Below the pieces are notes generated by a model, which saw only the letters and a program-made list of their open reading frames with translations, was not told the origin of the DNA and searched no databases. The translations under genes were made by a program, and so were the position numbers. Positions 23,101-33,700 of a stretch of DNA of 64,000 nt are shown here, one piece after another; within the stretch, counting starts at the first letter, position 1, and each line of letters starts with the position of its first letter. This stretch comes from Micromonospora chalcea (lineage in GTDB: Bacteria; Actinomycetota; Actinomycetes; Mycobacteriales; Micromonosporaceae). The stretch is taken from positions 1 through 64,000 of the forward strand of contig NZ_MAGP01000001.1 of the NCBI RefSeq assembly GCF_002926165.1. The letters run 5' to 3'.

Positions 23101-24737
23101 CGCTGCACGACACCGGGGCGACGACCCGGCTGTGGTGCCTGACGCAGGGCGCGGTCAGCACCGGCGACGGGGACACCGTGCACGCTGCCGTCCAGAGCGG
23201 GCTCTGGGGCCTGGGGCTCGTGGCGGGCCTGGAACACCCCCACCTGTGGGGCGGGCTGGTGGATCTGCCCGAGCAGGCCGACGCGACGGCCTGGGACCGG
23301 CTGGCGCGGGTGGTGACCGGCGCCGGCGACGAGGACCAGCTTGCCGTACGCCCCTCCGGGGTGTTCGTCCGTCGCCTGGTCCGCTCGGCGCCCGCCGCCC
23401 CCGACACGGCGCAGCGGTGGCGGCCGTCCGGCACCGTGCTCGTCACCGGCGGCACGGGCGCGCTGGCCGCGTACCTGGCCCGCTGGGCGGCGGCCAACGG
23501 GGCGGAGCACGTCGTGCTGACCAGCCGCCGCGGCGGGGACGCCCCGGGGGCCGTGGAGCTGCGCGAGGAGCTGATCGCCCAGAGCGTACGGGCGTCGGTC
23601 GTCGCTTGCGACGTCGCCGATCGCGACCAGGTGGCGGCGCTGCTTGCCCGCCTCGACGAGGATCCGGCGCCGCTGACGGCCGTGGTGCACGCGGCGGGCG
23701 CCGGCGAGTCCGGGCTGATCGCCGACACCGACCTGGCCGCGTTCGCGGGCGTGCTCGACGGCAAGGTGGCCGGCGCGCTGCACCTGGACGCCCTGCTCGG
23801 CGACCGGCCGCTGGACGCGTTCGTGCTCTTCTCCTCCATCGCCGGGGTGTGGGGCAGCGGCGGGCAGTCCGCGTACGCCGCCGGCAACGCCTTCCTGGAC
23901 GCGCTCGCCGAGCAGCGGCGCGGCCGGGGCCTGGCGGCGACGTCCGTGGCCTGGGGACCGTGGGCCGACGGCGGCATGGCCACCGGCGAAGCCCAGCAGA
24001 TGCTGGCCCGGCGCGGCCTGACCGCCATGGCGCCGGCCGACGCCGTGCACGCCATGCGGTACGCCGCCGGCCTGCCCAGGGCGGCGCTGACCGTGGTGGA
24101 CGTCGACTGGGCGGTCTTCGCCCCGGCGTACGCCTCGGCCCGCCCCCGGCCGCTGCTCGACGACATCGCCGAGGCCCGGGAGGCGCTGCACGCCCACGCC
24201 GTGGAGCAGCAGCCCGGCGGCGCCGCCGACGCCCTGCGGGAGCACCTGCTCACCCTGCCCCGCCCCGAGCGGGTCCGGCACCTGGTCGACCTGGTCCGCA
24301 CCCACGCCTCGGCCGTGCTCGGCCACGCGGGAACGGACCGGGTCAAGCCGCAGCGGGCGTTCAAGGAGCTCGGATTCGACTCGCTGACGGCGGTCGAGCT
24401 GCGCAACCGACTGACCGGCGTCACCGGCCTGTCGCTGCCCGCGACCCTCGTCTTCGACTACCCGAACCCGGCCGTGCTCGCCGAGAACCTGCTCGACGGC
24501 CTGCTGCCCGAGGCGGCGCAGGCGGACGACGGCGACCCGGCGGAGGCGGCCGTCCGGCAGACGCTCGCGGCGATCCCGCTGGCCCGCCTCCGTGAGGCCG
24601 GGCTGCTGGACCTGCTGCTCAACCTCGCCGACACCGACGGCGACGACGGTGACGAGTCCACCGACGAGGACCTGGACCTCGACGACCTCGACACCGACGC
24701 CCTCGTCAGGCTGGCGCTTGACGGAACCGATTCCTGA
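2166..24737 (+). CDS. Type I modular PKS, four modules (M1-M4)
   Basis: A 7,523-aa cytoplasmic multienzyme that elongates an acyl chain four times by decarboxylative condensation. The N-terminal docking helix (residues 1-33; [15 protein letters not shown]) should receive the chain from the PKS ending at 750. Modules: M1 (34-2082) KS-AT-DH-ER-KR-ACP; M2 (2102-4155) KS-AT-DH-ER-KR-ACP; M3 (4174-5904) KS-AT-DH-KR-ACP; M4 (5922-7447) KS-AT-KR-ACP. The C-terminal docking region (about 7448-7523) is very acidic and ends in [15 protein letters not shown]. Every KS has its TACSSS cysteine, every DH its HxxxGxxxxP histidine and DAALH aspartate, and every KR its tyrosine, so all domains look active. 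ATs are malonyl type (GHSIGE, HAFH) except in M2. The start is fixed by an in-frame TAG at 2142-2144, leaving ATG 2166 as the only usable start; the Shine-Dalgarno is weak (GGGTGGGT). The next PKS gene starts 26 bp downstream. Confidence 0.97.
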   Translation: MADEDKLLEHLKWVTSELRLARRRLTELEDEDAEPIAIVGMACRFPGGVASPEDLWDVVAGGVDATGAFPDDRGWDLDRLYDPDPDHPGTTYSNRGGFLRDAGLFDPTLFGISPREALAMDPQQRLLLEVTWEVFERAGIDAASVRGSRTGVFVGTAGQDYTSVLRQLPEGTEGYVLTGTAASVMSGRLAYSFGLEGPAVTIDTACSSSLVALHLAGQALRDGECSLAVAGGVTVLATPGAFVEFSRQRGLASDGRCKAFSADADGTGWSEGVAMLLVEKLSDARRNGHPVLAVIRGSAVNQDGASSGLTAPNGPAQQRVIRQALENARLSPSDVDAVEAHGTGTRLGDPIEAQALLATYGQGRTADRPLWLGSLKSNIGHPQAAAGAGGVIKMVMAMRHGVLPPTLHVDRPSPHVDWSTGAVALLDEARPWAGGEHVRRAGVSSFGMSGTNAHLILEQAPAPDPAGDHATPSRRPAVVPMLLSAAQPAALAAQADRLARWLSDDEEPRPLDLAWSSVVSRSTLDRRAVVLAGDRAGLLAGLESLAAGAPSGTVVTGQAGDRGPLAVLFSGQGAQRAGMGRELYAEFPVFAAALDEACGHLDRVLPRPLKEVLFAPEGSAEAELLDQTAFTQAGLFAVEVALFRLVESFGVVPDFVGGHSIGEIAAAHVAGVLSLQDACLLVAARGRLMQSLPDGGGMLAVAADEAAVTESIAGLTDRVGIAAVNGPTSVVVSGAVDALDEVERVWRDRGVRTRRLAVSHAFHSPLMEPVLERFRGIVERLDLAAPTLPIVSNLTGALADADEIRTADYWVRHVREAVRYADGLAALRDAGVDTFLEVGPQSVLTAMTTDVLPDDDVLAVAAQRRDRPEAQALLHALAELHVHGLPVSWREWFADTGAARVDLPTYAFQRERFWPEVLPWRVGDVSGAGLGVAGHPLLGAAVRLAGDDEVVLTGRLSTSTHPWLADHVVGGNVVVPGTALVELAVRAGDEVGTSRVRELTVAAPLVLPDSGAVRVQVRVGAADDAAVRTVSVYSQPEEDDDTDWVRHADGLLEPVSADEPGLGEWPPAGATEVDLIGWYPALAEHGLSYGPVFQGVRRAWTADGGAYAEVTLPDGAAGEAGAFGVHPALLDAALHPVALLLEAEATGGPRVPFAFEGVQVHASGARTLRVRLTRDGSGVRLVACDGSGAPVVSVDSLVLREMTATATRGGAARSLYEVTWQAEQIESVDDLPGWAVLGRPAPDALPEVPVFADVATLAADGATARQVLLTVPAGDPGVPVPEAVRAATSGVLDVLRSWLAAEPLADTKLVVVTRGAVASGDDDQVTDLAAAAVWGLLRSAQSEHPGRIVLADVEGELTPATLAVLAGAAVDPSVSGGQLAVRGERTLVPRLARPVGDELTPPSGPWHLAPVTGGTLDGIAPVPATPAELGEGQVRIAVRAAGVNFRDVLIGLGMYPDPAAVMGSEGAGVVVEVGPGVTDLVPGDRVMGMFELGFSPQAVAHRRRIAKMPAGWSFTQAASVPLVFLTAYYALRDLAGLRSGESVLIHNGAGGVGMAAIQLAHHLGATVHATASPGKWGVLRGLGVAGERIASSRTTEFEQTFGAATGGAGVDVVLDALAGEFVDASLRLLPRGGRFVEMGKADVRDPEAVAADHPGVAYRAFDLNEAGSTRIGEMLTEILDLFARGALRPLPVRVWDVRQARQALRHVSQARHVGKVVLRIPAPADPDGTVLLTGAAGTLAGVLARHLVATGQARRLLLASRRAPGRDDAYATLVRELSDAGADVTAAAVDVSDPAQVTELVAGIDPAYPLTAVVHTAGVIADATIGSLDESALRTVLAPKVDAGWALHEATRHLDLSAFVLFSSVAATLGSPGQGNYAAANAFLDALAQHRRQQGLPATSLAWGMWATDSTMTAHLDGDDQQRLRRAGMSRLSPAEGVELFDAALPAARPVLVAARLHVTGEASGVPPLMRHLLRGGGRRRTATDRPSAGASWRERLDGLSEADARQALVDLVCGQAATVLGHASAQAVPAARAFKDLGFDSLTSVELRNRLGAATGLRLTATLAFDHPTPARLAEHLFAQLGPATGAGATVRTVVTADADEPIAIIGMACRYPGGVATPEQLWQLVTSGADAIGEFPADRGWDLDRLYGTDGDQAGGTVTHQGGFLYDAADFDAGFFNISPREALAMDPQQRLLLETAWESFEYARIDPATLSGTATGVFVGAASSGYATSGRDYLDGLEGHLLTGTAGSVASGRVAYMFGLEGPAVTVDTACSSSLVALHLAAQALRGGECDMALAGGVALMAQPGMFSEFSRQGGLAPDGRCKAFAAGADGTGWSEGVGMLLVERLSDARRNGHRVLAVLRGSAVNQDGASNGLTAPNGPSQQRVIRQALENARLAPADVDAVEAHGTGTILGDPIEAQAVLATYGQDRAAGEPLWLGSIKSNIGHSQAAAGVAGVIKMVLAMRHGVLPPTLHVDEPSPHVDWSAGAVALLTEARPWPAVDRPRRAAVSSFGISGTNAHTVIEQAPGEPAPTPVPAGHVPGLVGPAAVPLPVSGRSPRALRAQAARLGERLAGDADLDPRDLGFSLATQRAHHPYRAVVVATGRDDALARLAALADGDTSPAGVDAASKVVFVFPGQGSQWTSMALDLMETSPVFRQRMDECAEELSRLVDWNLGDVLRQAPGAPPLDRVDVVQPALFSVMVSLAHLWRACGVEPAAVIGHSQGELAAACVAGALTLAEAARLVVARSHGLLSIAGRGGMVSVPLPAADTERLIAPWRGSLSVAALNGAAVTVVAGDSASVAELLAHCAERDVRARQIAVDFAAHSGHVDPIRDEVIARFGTVDPRSSTVPFHSTVTGEPIDTAGLDADYWYRNLREPVRLAPVVDQLIERGFRTFVEVSPHPVLKIAVQDALDRKADGGVVVGSLRRDGHGPRQLLANLGELHVAGVPVDWSRVFAGSGATPVDLPTYAFQRDRFWPVLDRSATGDVSGAGLGAAGHGLLGAAVRLAGDDEVVLTGRLSASTHPWLADHVVGGAVVLPGTALVELAVRAGDEVGASRVRELTVAAPLVLPNPGAIRVQVRVGAADGSGTRSVAVHSQPDGDPEDPWTRHADGLLEQATDEPALGSWPPAGGTEVDLAGWYPALAERGLAYGPAFRGLRRLWTAGDEAYAEVTLPDEAAGDAGGFAVHPALLDAALHPVGLLLAERSGGPRVPFAFEGVQVHASGARTLRVRLTRAGSRVRLVAGDESGVPVVSVESLALREMTDATGAEAAERSMFEVTWQAETVTPARDVSGWVLLGDGPAPADLVTPVFPTVGELTAAVSAGTVEAPRALVVPVPAGSPDGDLPDEVRTATARVLAVLHSWLDSEALADTTLVVLTRAAVAATPADAVRDLPGAAVWGLLRSAQSEHPGRIVLADVDGDLTPATLAVLAAVAENPSPTGGQVAVRGNEVRTPRLGRPAGQAADELVPPDGLWRVGAVSPGTLDGVGMVPAAAAALDTGQVRIAVRAAGVNFRDVLIGLGMYPDPAAVMGSEGAGVVVEVGPGVTDLAPGDRVLGMFEPAFAPEVIATRDLVAKIPAGWSFAQAASVPVVFLTAYYALRDLAGLRSGESVLIHNGAGGVGMAAIQLARHWGATVHATASPGKWGVLRELGVAEERIASSRTTEFEQTFGAATGGAGVDVVLDALAGEFVDASLRLLPRGGRFVEMGKADVRDAETVAAGHPGVTYRAFDLNEAGHRRIGEMLTELLDLFARGALRPLPLRAWDVRQARQALRHISQARHIGKVVLRVPAPADPDGTVLVTGAGGALAGVFARHLVATGQARHLLLASRRGPEHYRELVDELTRAGARVTAGTADVTDPVQVTRLLELVDPAHPLTAVVHTAGVIADATIGSLDESALRTVLAPKVNAGWALHEATRHLDLSAFVLFSSVAATLGSPGQGNYAAANAFLDALARHRREQGLPATSLAWGLWATSSAMTAHLGGNEHRKAIRATSAPLTDRQGVALYELARQRGAAHLVLMNLPPASRATGQNVPSLLRDVVRAGGPARRAVGRGLADTASVRDRLATLGPAERRSHLLDLVAAGVAAVLGHRSAETVDAQRAFKELGFDSLTSVELRNRLSAATGLRLPATVAFDYPTPVVLAEFLDRELGGAAVVDRPAAVGTAAALDEPIAIIGMACRFPGDVQTPEQLWDVVTAGADVISPFPTDRGWNLDDLRADGQDPGAVPRQGGFLHDAAQFDAAFFGISPREALAMDPQQRLLLETSWEAFERAGIDPHSARGSSTGVYVGLIYHDYASQAAGGTDELDGHVGNGSAGSVASGRISYLFGLEGPAVTVDTACSSSLVALHLATQALRQDECRLALAGGVSVMSTPGMLTEFSRQRGLSPDGRCKAFGAGADGTGFAEGVGMLLLERLSDAQRNGHRVLAVVRGSAVNQDGASSGLTAPNGPAQQRVIRQALANARLATTDVDAVEAHGTGTALGDPIEAQALLATYGQGRPQDRPLWLGSVKSNIGHAQAAAGVAGVIKMVLAMRHGVLPPTLHAEKPSPHIDWTAGSVALLTEARPWPAVDRPRRAAVSSFGISGTNAHTVVEQAPEPAPAQAAPATGVPGDLVACVLSARDAAALHEQARRLRTLVDGEPDLTIADVGRALATARSAFEHRAVLLPADRAGLLAALGALADDEPSAAVVRGIARRGRTAVLFSGQGAQRAGMGRGLYGAFPVFAAALDEVCGHLDPLLPRPLRGVLFASEGTPGAGLLDQTVFTQAGLFAVEVALFRLVESFGVVPDLVAGHSIGEIAAAHVAGVLSLADACALVAARGRLMQVLPAGGGMLAVAADEAAVAESIVPFADRVGVAAVNGPTAVVAAVAAEALDEVERAWKDRGVRTRRLTVSHAFHSPLMEPMLAEFRQTLDGLTFHWPVLPIVSNLTGQVADPDEIGTPDYWVRHVRETVRFADGIASLRERNVRTFLELGPDAVLAGMVGACLPDDDAAAVVATLRPGRPEPASLVHALAELYAHGTPITWTALLPAGTRPVDLPTYPFQRQRFWPAVGRLRAGDVSGAGLGVAEHGLLGAAVDLAGDDEIVLTGRISPTTHPWLADHVVSGVPLVPGTALVELAVRAGDEADLPRLRDLTVLVPLVLPGSGAVRIQVRVSASDSPQRPVAVYSRPDDDPEAGWTRHAEGVLEPATADEPQPTAWPPAGATEVDLTGWYPALLEHGLSYGPAFQGLRRVWTGEDDVFAEVVLPDDAAAEAARFGVHPALLDAALHPIGLLPGAEETGGPRVPFAFEGVQVHASGARLLRVRLTRNGSAVRLTARDEAGAPVVSVDSLVLRELTGVAAPNAASRSLFEVAWQAEEADPVDDASGWAVLGGPALPGVPGGPSAETIRQLRAAIDAGIAPPRLLLFTPAASPADDGDPAEAVRTVTADVLGLVQEWLAVDALADSKLVVVTRGALAVRDGDRVSDLAAAAVWGLLRSAQSEHPGRIVLADVDDAINPGTLGVLARFAADPAGGQVAVRAGAVFVPRLVRAVAPVSVETPVVGEGAVLVTGGTGALGALVAEHLVSAHGVRSLVLVSRRGPEAAGAGELSERLSALGASVRVVACDVTDRDQVFGLVAEVVAGGRLAGVVHTAGVLDDGVIERVTEERLARVLAPKVSAGWFLHEATAGLGLDLFVVFSSVAGVLGSPGQSAYAAGNAFLDGLAVHRRQLGLPAVSLAWGMWDTPGMAASIGGNDRARTTRAGLRPMNARTGLELFDAAVGAQRAALVPAAIDVPALRAAAAGEVVPPMLRNLVDVATTRRRAGQGAPGGWADRLTGLSAEDGLAQVDQLIRGLVAQVLGHGGAEAVPADRAFKDLGFDSLTAVELRNRVNGATGLRLTSTLVFDHPSPQVLAAHVYAELAGTRPGAVTTDEAATGDADEAIAIVGMACRYPGGVESPDELWKLVSTGGEGIGEFPADRGWDLESLYDPDPDHAGTSYTRHGGFLYGAAEFDPGFFGVSPREALAMDPQHRLLLEASWETFESAGLDPSGLRGSRTGVFAGVIYHDYSTRLMETPEVEGYIGTGNSGSVLSGRVAYTFGLEGPAVTVDTACSSSLVALHLAVQALRSGECDLALAGGVTVMATPGTFVEFSRQRGLSADGRCRSFAASADGTGWSEGVGVLLVQRLSDAQREGRRILAVVRGSAVNQDGASNGLTAPNGPSQQRVIRQALANARLTTAEVDVVEAHGTGTTLGDPIEAQALLATYGQERPQDRPLLLGSVKSNIGHAQAAAGVAGVIKMVLAMRHGVVPATLHVDEASPHVDWSAGAVALATEAVPWPRVGRPRRAGVSSFGISGTNAHVIIEQPPAEVVEGEVVVREVPVVPVLLSARDAAALAGQAGRWARWLAVDEAPRGVDVAWSSVASRSALEHRAVVSGASRDELLAGLAAVAAGEPSGAVVTGSAAARGQLALLFSGQGAQRAGMGRELSALFPVFAVALDEVCGHLDPLLPRPLREVLFAEAGSAEAGLLDQTVFTQAGLFAVEVALFRLVESFGIVPDMLAGHSIGEVTAAHVAGVLSLADACVLVAARGRLMQALPAGGGMLAVAADEAAVVESLAGLTDRLGIAAVNGPAAVAVSGAVGALDEVERVWRERGVRTRRLTVSHAFHSPLMEPMLAEFRAVLHGLTFATPLLPVVSNVTGALADAGEICTPEYWVRHVREAVRFADGIAALRAAGVDTFLEVGPQSVLTAMTADLLPDDEAVLAVAVQRRDRPEVQALLHALAELHVHGMPVTWAQWFAESGARRVDLPTYAFQRERYWPEPANRPRQTATDGGDADFWKAVERGDLSALAAQFGDDGAALDALTPALPVLSTWHRARTQRAVLDAWSYRVGWKRADITAGPARPGAWLLVTAQDDLADGTRAEAVTKALAEVGADVVRLTVDPAGTDRAGLARRLGDALADGPVTGVLSLLGLRDQPHPAHPAVPVGTAATLLLLQALHDTGATTRLWCLTQGAVSTGDGDTVHAAVQSGLWGLGLVAGLEHPHLWGGLVDLPEQADATAWDRLARVVTGAGDEDQLAVRPSGVFVRRLVRSAPAAPDTAQRWRPSGTVLVTGGTGALAAYLARWAAANGAEHVVLTSRRGGDAPGAVELREELIAQSVRASVVACDVADRDQVAALLARLDEDPAPLTAVVHAAGAGESGLIADTDLAAFAGVLDGKVAGALHLDALLGDRPLDAFVLFSSIAGVWGSGGQSAYAAGNAFLDALAEQRRGRGLAATSVAWGPWADGGMATGEAQQMLARRGLTAMAPADAVHAMRYAAGLPRAALTVVDVDWAVFAPAYASARPRPLLDDIAEAREALHAHAVEQQPGGAADALREHLLTLPRPERVRHLVDLVRTHASAVLGHAGTDRVKPQRAFKELGFDSLTAVELRNRLTGVTGLSLPATLVFDYPNPAVLAENLLDGLLPEAAQADDGDPAEAAVRQTLAAIPLARLREAGLLDLLLNLADTDGDDGDESTDEDLDLDDLDTDALVRLALDGTDS
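2265..8411 (+). other. PKS module M1: KS-AT(malonyl)-DH-ER-KR-ACP
   Basis: Residues 34-2082. KS Cys206. AT Ser660 in GHSIGE with HAFH at 760-763 indicates malonyl-CoA. DH His967 ([10 protein letters not shown]) and Asp1131. ER about 1413-1722 with the NADPH loop [10 protein letters not shown] from 1546. KR about 1728-1957 with Tyr1877; IAD replaces the usual LDD but the Asp typical of B-type KRs is kept. ACP Ser2042. The full reductive loop predicts a saturated CH2-CH2 unit. Confidence 0.92.
6461..7348 (+). repeat. ER block of M1, near-identical copy of 12677-13564
   Basis: The ER-coding stretch matches the M2 ER at a constant offset of 6,216 bp with no net indel across about 890 bp. Long runs are identical, for example around 6477-6608 and 6744-6845, with variable patches between (such as 6614-6720). 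This points to duplication plus local gene conversion. Confidence 0.7.
8469..14630 (+). other. PKS module M2: KS-AT(branched extender)-DH-ER-KR-ACP
   Basis: Residues 2102-4155. KS Cys2274. The AT differs from all other intact ATs in the window: [23 protein letters not shown] (Ser2725) and FAAH at 2825-2828 where methylmalonyl ATs usually have YASH. DH His3033 and Asp3196; ER about 3485-3792; KR Tyr3946; ACP Ser4114. It predicts a saturated unit with an alpha-branch, most likely methyl. The ER has Phe before RD (VNFRDV) rather than the Tyr linked to 2S products, hinting at 2R. Confidence 0.9.
12677..13564 (+). repeat. ER block of M2, near-identical copy of 6461-7348
   Basis: Second copy of the ER cassette, collinear with the M1 copy. 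Downstream, the KR segment around 13828-13910 also matches M1 (7621 onward) but at an offset 9 bp shorter, showing a three-codon indel between the two blocks. Confidence 0.7.
14685..19877 (+). other. PKS module M3: KS-AT(malonyl)-DH-KR-ACP
   Basis: Residues 4174-5904. KS Cys4344; AT Ser4797 with HAFH at 4897-4900; DH His5104 and Asp5267; KR with the LDD motif of B-type enzymes and Tyr5695; ACP Ser5862. It predicts one carbon-carbon double bond, probably trans. Codon style changes sharply to G/T-ending around 16310 (AT) and again around 18720 (KR). Confidence 0.92.
18711..19335 (+). repeat. KR cassette of M3, near-identical to 38810-39434
   Basis: About 620 bp of KR-coding sequence match the KR of M7 in the next gene at a constant offset of 20,099 bp with only scattered substitutions. 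Both copies share the GTG/GGT/TTG-rich codon style that contrasts with their C-rich surroundings. Confidence 0.75.
19929..24506 (+). other. PKS module M4: KS-AT(malonyl)-KR(A type)-ACP
   Basis: Residues 5922-7447. KS Cys6093; AT Ser6545 with HAFH at 6645-6648; no DH between AT and KR. The KR has Trp in [11 protein letters not shown], the mark of A-type (L-hydroxy) enzymes, lacks LDD, and keeps Tyr7237. ACP Ser7406. It predicts a secondary alcohol. Confidence 0.92.
21510..22545 (+). repeat. AT cassette of M4, near-identical to 31121-32153
   Basis: About 1 kb of malonyl-AT sequence matches the AT of M6 at an offset of 9,611 bp (9,608 bp after a one-codon indel near 22215). The identical G/T-ending codon style in both copies suggests recent copying between genes. 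Confidence 0.75.
24507..24734 (+). other. C-terminal docking domain, acidic type
   Basis: Residues about 7448-7523 of the four-module PKS: a helical segment ([16 protein letters not shown]), an Asp/Glu-rich linker, and a terminal helix [15 protein letters not shown]. It differs from the docking ends of the PKSs ending at 750 and 54583, and suits the lysine/arginine-containing N-terminus of the next PKS ([19 protein letters not shown]). Confidence 0.75.
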
Positions 24738-24753
24738 CCGTTGTCCCCAGTAC

Positions 24754-24757
24754 GGAG
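24754..24757 (+). promoter_or_regulatory. Ribosome binding site GGAG
   Basis: GGAG lies 6 nt before the ATG at 24764 and only 3 nt before the ATG at 24761. Normal spacing therefore favours 24764 as the start of the six-module PKS. Confidence 0.6.
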
Positions 24758-24763
24758 CTCATG

Positions 24764-27700
24764 ATGTCTACGTCCGCAGACAAGGTCGTCGAGGCGCTTC
24801 GCGCGTCGCTCAAGGAGACGGGCCGCCTCCGTCAGCTCAACCAGCAGCTGACCGCCGCCGCCAGGGAGCCGATCGCCATCGTCGCGATGTCCTGCCGCTA
24901 TCCGGGTGGCGTCGCCAGCCCCGAGCAGCTCTGGGACCTGGTGGCCTCCGGCGGCGACGCGATCGGCGGCTTCCCGACGGACCGGGGCTGGGACCTGGAC
25001 AACCTGTACGACCCGGACGCCGACCGGGCCGGCCGCTCCACCACCCGCGAGGGCGGCTTCCTCTACGACGCGGCCGACTTCGACGCGGAGTTCTTCGGCA
25101 TCTCGCCGCGCGAGGCCGTGGCGATGGACCCCCAGCAGCGGCTGCTGCTGGAGACGTCGTGGGAGGCGTTCGAGCACGCCGGCGTCGCGCCCGCCTCGAT
25201 GCGGGGGCAGAAGGTCGGCGTCTTCGTCGGCACCGCCGCCAACGGCTACGGCATGGGCCCGCAGAGCGAGGCCGAGGGCGCCGACGAGGGCTACCTGCTG
25301 ACCGGTACGGCCACCAGCGTCGTCTCCGGGCGGATCGCGTACGCCCTCGGCCTGGAGGGCCCCGCGGTCACCGTGGACACCGCCTGCTCGTCGTCGCTGG
25401 TCGCCCTGCACCTGGCGTGCCAGGCGCTGCGGCAGGGCGACTTCGACCTGGCCCTGGCCGGCGGGGTGTGCGTCATGGCCACCCCCGGCCCGTTCGTGGG
25501 CTTCTCCCGGCAGCGGGGGCTCGCCCCCGACGGCCGCTGCAAGTCGTTCGCCGCCGCCGCCGACGGCACCGGCTGGTCCGAGGGCGTCGGCATGCTGCTG
25601 GTGGAGCGGCTGTCGGACGCGCAGCGCAAGGGACACCCGGTCCTCGCCGTGATCCGCGGCAGCGCCGTCAACCAGGACGGCGCGTCCAACGGTCTCACCG
25701 CCCCCAACGGGCCGGCCCAGCAGCGGGTGATCCGGCAGGCCCTCGCGAACGCGCGGCTGACCACGGCCGACGTGGACGCCGTCGAGGCGCACGGCACCGG
25801 CACCGTCCTCGGTGACCCGATCGAGGCGCAGGCCCTGCTGGCCACGTACGGCCAGGGCCGCCCTGCCGACCGGCCGCTGCTGCTCGGCTCGATCAAGTCG
25901 AACATCGGCCACAGCCAGTCGGCCGCCGGCGTGGCCGGTGTGATCAAGATGGTGATGGCGATGCGGCACGGGCTCGTGCCGTCCACCCTGCACGTCGACG
26001 AGCCGACGCCGAAGGTGGACTGGTCGGCCGGCGAGGTGTCGCTGGTGACCGAGGCGACGCCGTGGCCCGCGACCGACCGTCCCCGCCGGGCGGCCGTGTC
26101 GTCGTTCGGGATCTCCGGCACGAACGCGCACACCATCATCGAGGAACCGCCCGCCCCGGACGCCGCCGACCCCGCCGACACCGGGCCGGCCCCCACCGTC
26201 GCCCTGCCGGCGGTGCCCGTGCTGCTCTCCGCCCGCTCCGAGGCAGCGCTCAGCGCGCAGGCGGGTCGCTGGGCCCGGTGGCTGGAGGACGACGAGGCCC
26301 TCCGCACCGTGGACGTCGGCTGGTCGTCGGTCGTGTCGCGCTCCGCGCTGGAGCACCGGGCCGTGGTCTCCGCGACCGGCCGTGAGGAGCTGCTGGCCGG
26401 GCTGCGTGCCCTGGCCGCCGGGCAGCCGTCCGGCGCGCTGGTCGCCGGGCAGGCCGCCGACCGGGGTCCGCTCGCGGTGCTCTTCTCCGGTCAAGGCGCG
26501 CAGCGTGCCGGCATGGGCCGGGAGTTGTACGCGGAGTTCCCGGTTTTCGCCGCCGCGCTGGACGAGGTGTGCGCACAGCTCGACGCGCTGTTGCCGCGCC
26601 CGCTCAAGGAGGTGCTGTTCGCAGCCGAGGGTTCCGCCGAGGCGGAGCTGCTGGACCGGACGGTGTTCACGCAGGCGGGTCTGTTCGCGGTCGAGGTGGC
26701 GTTGTTCCGCCTGGTGGAGTCGTTCGGCGTCGCCCCTGACCTGGTCGGCGGTCACTCGATCGGCGAGGTCACGGCCGCGCATGTGGCGGGGGTGTTGTCG
26801 CTGGCGGATGCGTGTGTGTTGGTGGCGGCGCGGGGCCGGTTGATGCAGGCGTTGCCGGCCGGTGGTGGGATGGTGGCCGTTGCGGCGGCCGAGGCCGATG
26901 TGCTGGCGACGCTGGACGGCTTGACCGGTGTGGGGGTCGCGGCTGTCAACGGGCCGACGTCGGTGGTGGTCTCCGGTGCGGTGGAGGCGCTCGACGAGGT
27001 GGAGCGGGTCTGGCGTGGGCGGGGTGTGCGTACGCGCCGGTTGTCGGTGAGTCATGCGTTCCACAGTCCGTTGATGGAGCCGATGCTGGACGAGTTCCGG
27101 GTGGTCCTGGAGGGGTTGACGTTCGAGGCGCCGGCGTTGCCGGTCGTGTCGAACGTGACCGGTGCGCCGGCTGACGTCGACGAGATCCGTAGTCCCGACT
27201 ACTGGGTGCGGCACGTGCGGGAGGCTGTGCGTTTCGCCGACGGGGTCGCCGCGCTGCGCGCCGCCGGGGTGGACACGTTCCTGGAGATCGGCCCGCGCAG
27301 CGTCCTGACCGCGATGGTCGGCGACATCCTGCCCGCCGACGACGGGGTGCTGGCCGTCGCCGCGCAGCGCGCCGACCGCCCCGAGGCGCGGGCCCTGCTC
27401 GCCGGCCTCTCCGAGCTGCACGTCAACGGGGTACCCGTCGACTGGGCGGCCCTCTACGCCGGCGCCGGAGCGACCCCGGTCGCCCTGCCCACGTACGCGT
27501 TCCAGCGGCAGCGCTACTGGCCCGAGCAGATGCCGGCCTCGGCCACCGGCCCGGTCAGCCCGGACGTGGTGGACGTCGAGTTCTGGTCGGCCGTCGAGCG
27601 CTCCGACGTGGCGGCCCTCGCCGCGCAGTTCGGCACCGACGGGGCGGGCGTCCTGGCCCCGGCCCTGCCGGTCCTGTCGTCCTGGCGCAAGGCGCGGCTG

Positions 27701-30700
27701 CGGGACGCCGTAGTCGACAGCTGGTCGTACCGGGTGGTGTGGAAGCGGACCACCGTCCCCGCACCGCTCACCCCGCCGGGACGCTGGCTGCTCGTGGAGC
27801 CCGCCGACGACGCCGCCACGACCGAGTGGGCCGGGGCGCTCGCGGGGGCGCTGAGCGCCGCCGGCGGCGAGGTGTACCGGCTGGCGGTGGACCCGCTCGC
27901 CGAGCGCGACGAGGTGACGTCGCGGCTGGCCGGCGCCGTGGGGGACACCCCGTTCACCGGGATCGTCTCCCTGCTGGGCCTGCTGGAGCGACCCCACCCC
28001 GGCCAGCCGGCGGTGCCGCTCGGCAGGTCCGCCACGATGACGCTGGTGCAGGCCCTGCACGCCGCCGACGTCGCGGCACCACTGTGGATGCTCACGCGGG
28101 GCGCTGTCGGCACCGGCGACACCGACCCGGTGCGCAGCGTCGCCCAGGGCGGGCTGTGGGGCCTGGCCCGGGTCGCCGGGCTGGAACACCCGCAGCTCTG
28201 GGGCGGCCTGGTCGACCTGCCGGACGCGCCCGGGCGCGACGACTGGGACCACGCGGTGGGCGTCCTGACCGCGGGCGGCCACGAGGACCAGGTTGCCGTG
28301 CGGCCCTCCGGCGTCTTCGTGCGGCGCCTGGTGCGCGCCACGCCGGCGGCCGTCGGCACCGTCGACCGCTGGCAGCCGTCCGGCACCGTCCTCGTCACCG
28401 GCGGCACCGGGGCGCTCGGCGCGCACGTGGCCCGCTGGGCGGCGGCCAACGGCGCCGAGCACCTCGTGCTGACCAGCCGCCGCGGCGAGCACGCCCCCGG
28501 GGCGGCCGAGCTGCGCGACGAACTGACCGCGCTCGGCGCCCGGGTGAGCCTGGTCGCCGCCGACATGGCCGACCGCGCCCGCGTCGAGGCGCTGCTGCGC
28601 GACGTCGACGCCGACCCGGCGCCCCTGACCGCGGTGGTGCACGCCGCCGGGGTGGGCCAGCTGAACATGCTCGTCGACACCGACCTCGCCGGCCTGGCCG
28701 GGGTGCTCGACGGCAAGATCGCCGGCGCCGTGCACCTGGACGAGCTGCTGGGCGACCGACCGCTCGACGCGTTCGTGCTGTTCTCCTCGATCGCCGGCAT
28801 CTGGGGCAGCGGCGGCCAGGCCGCGTACGCCGCCGGCAACGCCTTCCTCGACGCCCTCGCCGAGCGGCGCCGCGCCCGCGGCCTGACCGCCACCGCCGTG
28901 GCGTGGGGCCCCTGGGCCGACGGCGGCATGGCCAGTGGCGAGGGGCAGGAACTGCTGGCCCGCCGTGGCCTCAGCCCCATGTCGCCGGCCCAGGCCGTGT
29001 ACGCGCTGCGCAGCGCCGTCGGCCGGGCCGGGCCGGCGGTGACCGTGGCGGACGTCGACTGGTCCCTGTTCACCCCCGCGTTCGCCGCCGCCCGCGCCCG
29101 CCCCCTGCTCGACGACATCGCCGAGGCGCGCGACGCCCTGCGCGTGGTCGACGCGGAACCGGAGGGCACCGTCGGCGGCGGGCTGCGGCAGCACCTGCTG
29201 ACGCTGCCCCGCGCCGAGCAGGACCGCCACCTGACCGAGCTCGTACGCACGCACACCGCCGCCGTGCTCGGCCACTCCGGCACCGAACTGGTCAAGGCCA
29301 ACCGGGCGTTCAAGGAACTCGGCTTCGACTCGCTGACCGCCGTCGAGCTGCGCAACCGGCTCGGCGCCGCCACCGGCCTCACCCTGCCCACCACCCTGGT
29401 CTTCGACTACCCGAACCCGGCCGCCCTCGCCGACCACCTGTCGGCGACGCTGCGCCTGCACGAGGTCGAGACCGTCACCGCCTGGGGCCCCGCCGGGCCG
29501 GTCGACGACGACCCGATCGTCATCGTCGGCATGAGCTGCCGCTACCCGGGCGGCGTGGCCAACCCGGACGACCTGTGGGAGCTGGTCGCCACCGGGCGCG
29601 ACGGCATCAGCGGCTTCCCCGACGACCGCCACTGGGACATGGGCCGGCTGCTGGCCGTCGACGCCGACGGGCAACCCGTCTCACACACCCGCGAGGGCGG
29701 CTTCGTCGACGGCGCCACCACATTCGACCCGGGCTTCTTCGGCATCTCGCCGCGCGAGGCCGTCGCCATGGACCCGCAGCAGCGGCTGCTGCTGGAGGCG
29801 TCCTGGGAGGCCATGGAGCAGGCCGGCATCGACCCGGAGGAGCTGCGCGGCAGCCGTACCGGCGTCTTCGTGGGCGCCTCCCCGTCGGGCTACGGCACCA
29901 CCGACACCCCGGCCGAGCTGGCCGGCTACCAGCTCACCGGCGGCGCGCACAGCGTCATCTCGGGCCGGGTGTCGTACACCTTCGGGCTGGAGGGCCCGGC
30001 GGTGACGGTCGACACCGCCTGCTCGTCCTCGCTGGTGGCTGTGCACCTGGCCGCCCAGGCGCTGCGCGGCGGCGAATGCGACATGGCGCTGGCAGGCGGC
30101 GTCACCGTCATGGTGACGCCCGGCGCCTTCGTCGAGTTCTCCCGCCAGGGCGGCCTCGCCCCGGACGGGCGCTGCAAGTCCTTCGCCGCCGACGCCGACG
30201 GCACCGGCTGGTCGGAGGGCGTCGGCGTGCTGCTCGTCCAGCGCCTCTCCGACGCCCGGCGGCAGGGCCGCCAGGTGCTCGCCGTGCTCGCCGGCAGCGC
30301 CGTCAACCAGGACGGCGCGTCCAACGGTCTCACCGCCCCCAACGGGCCGGCCCAGCAGCGGGTGATCCGGCAGGCCCTCGCGAACGCCCGACTGACCACG
30401 GCCGACGTGGACGCCGTCGAGGCGCACGGCACCGGCACCGTCCTCGGCGACCCGATCGAGGCGCAGGCCCTGCTGGCCACGTACGGCCAGGGCCGCCCTG
30501 CCGACCGGCCGCTGCTGCTCGGCTCGATCAAGTCGAACATCGGCCACAGCCAGGCCGCCGCCGGCGTCGCCGGCATGATCAAAATGGTGCAGGCGATGCG
30601 GTACGGCCTGCTCCCACGGACCCTGCACCTCGACGAGCCGACCCCCCACGTGGACTGGTCCGCCGGCGCGGTCTCCCTGCTCACCGAGGCGCGCCCCTGG

Positions 30701-33700
30701 CCGGCGGTGGACCGGCCCCGCCGGGCCGCCGTGTCGTCGTTCGGCATCAGCGGTACGAACGTGCACCTGATCCTGGAGCAGCCGCCCACGCCGACCGACG
30801 CGGACGAGCCGGCCGACGGCGACGAGCCGGTCACCGGTGACGAGCCGTCCCGGGTGCCGGCGGTGCTGCCGCTGCTGCTGTCGGCCCGCGACGCGGCCGG
30901 GCTGTCGGCACAGGCTGGCCGCTGGGCGCAGTGGCTCGGCGGCACCGGGGCCCCGCGCCCGCTCGACGTGGCGTGGTCGTCGGTGGCGTCGCGTTCCGTA
31001 CTGGAGCACCGGGCCGTCGTGTGCGGGGCGAGCCGGGACGAACTGCTGGCGGGCCTCGAAGCCGTGTCGGCGGGCGAGGTCTCGGCCGGCGTGCTCACCG
31101 GCCCGGGCGGCCAGCGCGGCCAGTTGGCGCTGTTGTTCTCGGGTCAGGGTGCGCAGCGTGCGGGGATGGGTCGGGAGTTGTCGGCCCTGTTCCCGGTGTT
31201 CGCCGTCGCGTTGGACGAGGTGTGCGGGCACCTGGATCCGTTGTTGCCGCGTCCGCTGCGGGAGGTGCTGTTCGCTGAGGCGGGTAGTGCTGAGGCGGAG
31301 TTGCTGGACCAGACGGTGTTCACGCAGGCCGGGTTGTTCGCGGTCGAGGTGGCGTTGTTCCGCCTGGTGGAGTCGTTCGGGATCGTTCCCGACATGCTGG
31401 CCGGTCATTCGATCGGTGAGGTGACCGCGGCGCATGTCGCGGGCGTGTTGTCCCTGGCCGACGCGTGTCAGCTCGTCGCCGCGCGGGGCCGGTTGATGCA
31501 GGCGCTGCCCACGGGCGGCGGGATGCTGGCGGTGGCCGCTGATGAGGCTGCGGTGGCGGAGTCTCTCGCCGGGATGACCGATCGGCTGGGTATCGCTGCG
31601 GTCAACGGACCCACCGCAGCGGTGGTGTCCGGTGCCGTCGAGGCCCTCGACGAGGTGGAGCGGGTCTGGCGGGAGCGGGGCGTGCGCACTCGCCGGCTGA
31701 CGGTGAGCCACGCGTTCCACAGTCCGTTGATGGAGCCGATGCTGGCCGAGTTCCGCGCGGTCCTGCACGGCCTCACGTTTGCCACGCCGCTGCTGCCGGT
31801 CGTGTCGAACGTGACCGGGGCCCTGGCCGGCGACGAGATCCGCACGGCCGACTACTGGGTGCGGCACGTGCGCGAGGCCGTGCGGTTCGCCGACGGGATC
31901 GCCGCTCTGCGGGCTGCCGGTGTGGACACGTTCCTGGAGGTCGGGCCGCAGAGCGTCCTGACCGCGATGACCGCCGACGTGCTGCCTGACGACGACGGTG
32001 TGCTGGCGGTGGCTGTGCAGCGCCGGGACCGTCCGGAGGTGCAGGCGTTGCTGCACGCCCTGGCCGAGTTGCACGTGCACGGGATGCCGGTGACCTGGAC
32101 GCAGTGGTTCGCCGACACCGGCGCACGGCGGGTCGACCTGCCCACGTACGCCTTCCAGCGGGAGCGGTACTGGCTGCCGCCCACCGGCCAGTCCGCCGAC
32201 GTCTCCGGGGCCGGCCTCGGCGTGGCGCGGCACCCGCTGCTCGGTGCGGCGGTGTCGGTCGCCGGCGAGGACATGGTGGTGCTGACCGGCCGGCTGTCGG
32301 TGTCGACGCACCCGTGGCTCGCCGACCACGTCGTCTCCGGCGCCGTGGTGGTGCCGGGCACCGCGCTGGTGGACCTCGTCGTCCGCGCGGGCGACGAGGT
32401 CGGCGCGTCCCGCGTCCGCGAGCTGACCGTCCTCGCCCCGCTCGTGCTGCCCGCCACCGGCGGCGGAGTACGGGTCCAGGTCCGGGTCGGTCCCGTCGAT
32501 GGGACCGGCAGTCGCTCGGTGACCGTGCACTCCCAGCCCGAGGACGACTCCGAGTCGGGCTGGACCCGGCACGCCGACGGCCTCGTCGGCGTCCCCACTG
32601 CCGACGAGCCCACCCCGGGCGCCTGGCCGCCACCCGGCGCGTCCGAGGTGGACGTCACCGGCTGGTACGCGACGGTCGCCGAGCACGGGCTCGCGTACGG
32701 GCCGGTCTTCCGGGGCCTGCGCCGGGCGTGGACCGCCGACGGCGAGGTGTTCGCCGAGGTCGCCCTCCCCGACGAGGTCACCGGTGACCCGGCGGGCTTC
32801 GGGGTGCACCCGGCGTTGCTGGACGCCGCCCTGCACCCCGTCGGGCTGCTGCCCGCCGACCAGTCGGGCGGCGGTCCCCGGGTGCCGTTCGCGTTCGAGG
32901 GTGTGCAGGTCCACGCCGTCGGCGCCCGGACGCTCCGGGTCCGCCTCACCGCCTCCGGCAACTCGGTGCGGCTGGTCGCCGCCGACGAGACGGGCGTGCC
33001 CGTGGTGTCGGTGGACTCGCTGGCACTGCGCGAGATGACCGGCCTGGCGGCCGCGCCGGACGAGGCGTACCGATCCCTGTTCGAGGTCTCCTGGCAGCCC
33101 GAGCAGATCGCCGCGCCCGACGGCGCGTACGGCTGGGCCGTGCTCGGTGACCGCCCGCTCGACGGCGCGCCGCAGCTCCCGGCGTACACCGACGTCGCCG
33201 CTCTGACCACGGCGGCGACGGACGGCACCGCCCCGGCGGCGCTGCTGCTACCCGTCACCCCGGCGACCTCCGGGACGGACGTGCCCGACGCGGTGCGCTC
33301 CGCCACGACGGACGTCCTCGGCGCGGTGCAGGCGTGGCTGGCGGCCGAGCCGCTGGCGGACTCGCGGCTGGTCGTCGTGACCCGCGGCGCCGTGACCACC
33401 GGCGCCGACGACCGCGTCAGCGACCTGGCGGGGGCGGCGGTCTGGGGCCTGCTGCGCTCGGCCCAGTCGGAGCACCCCGGCCGGCTCGTGCTGGCCGACC
33501 TGGAACCCGGCGCCGACCTGGACGCCGACCTGCTGGCCCTGCTCGCCGCAGCCGCCGACGACCCCGACCTCGGCGGGCAGGTCGCGGTGCGTTCGGGTAC
33601 GGCGTACCTGCCGCGGCTGGTCCGCGCCACGGGCGCCGCGCGGACCCCGGCGACCCTCGGCGGGGGAACCGTCCTCGTCACCGGCGGCACCGGATCGCTG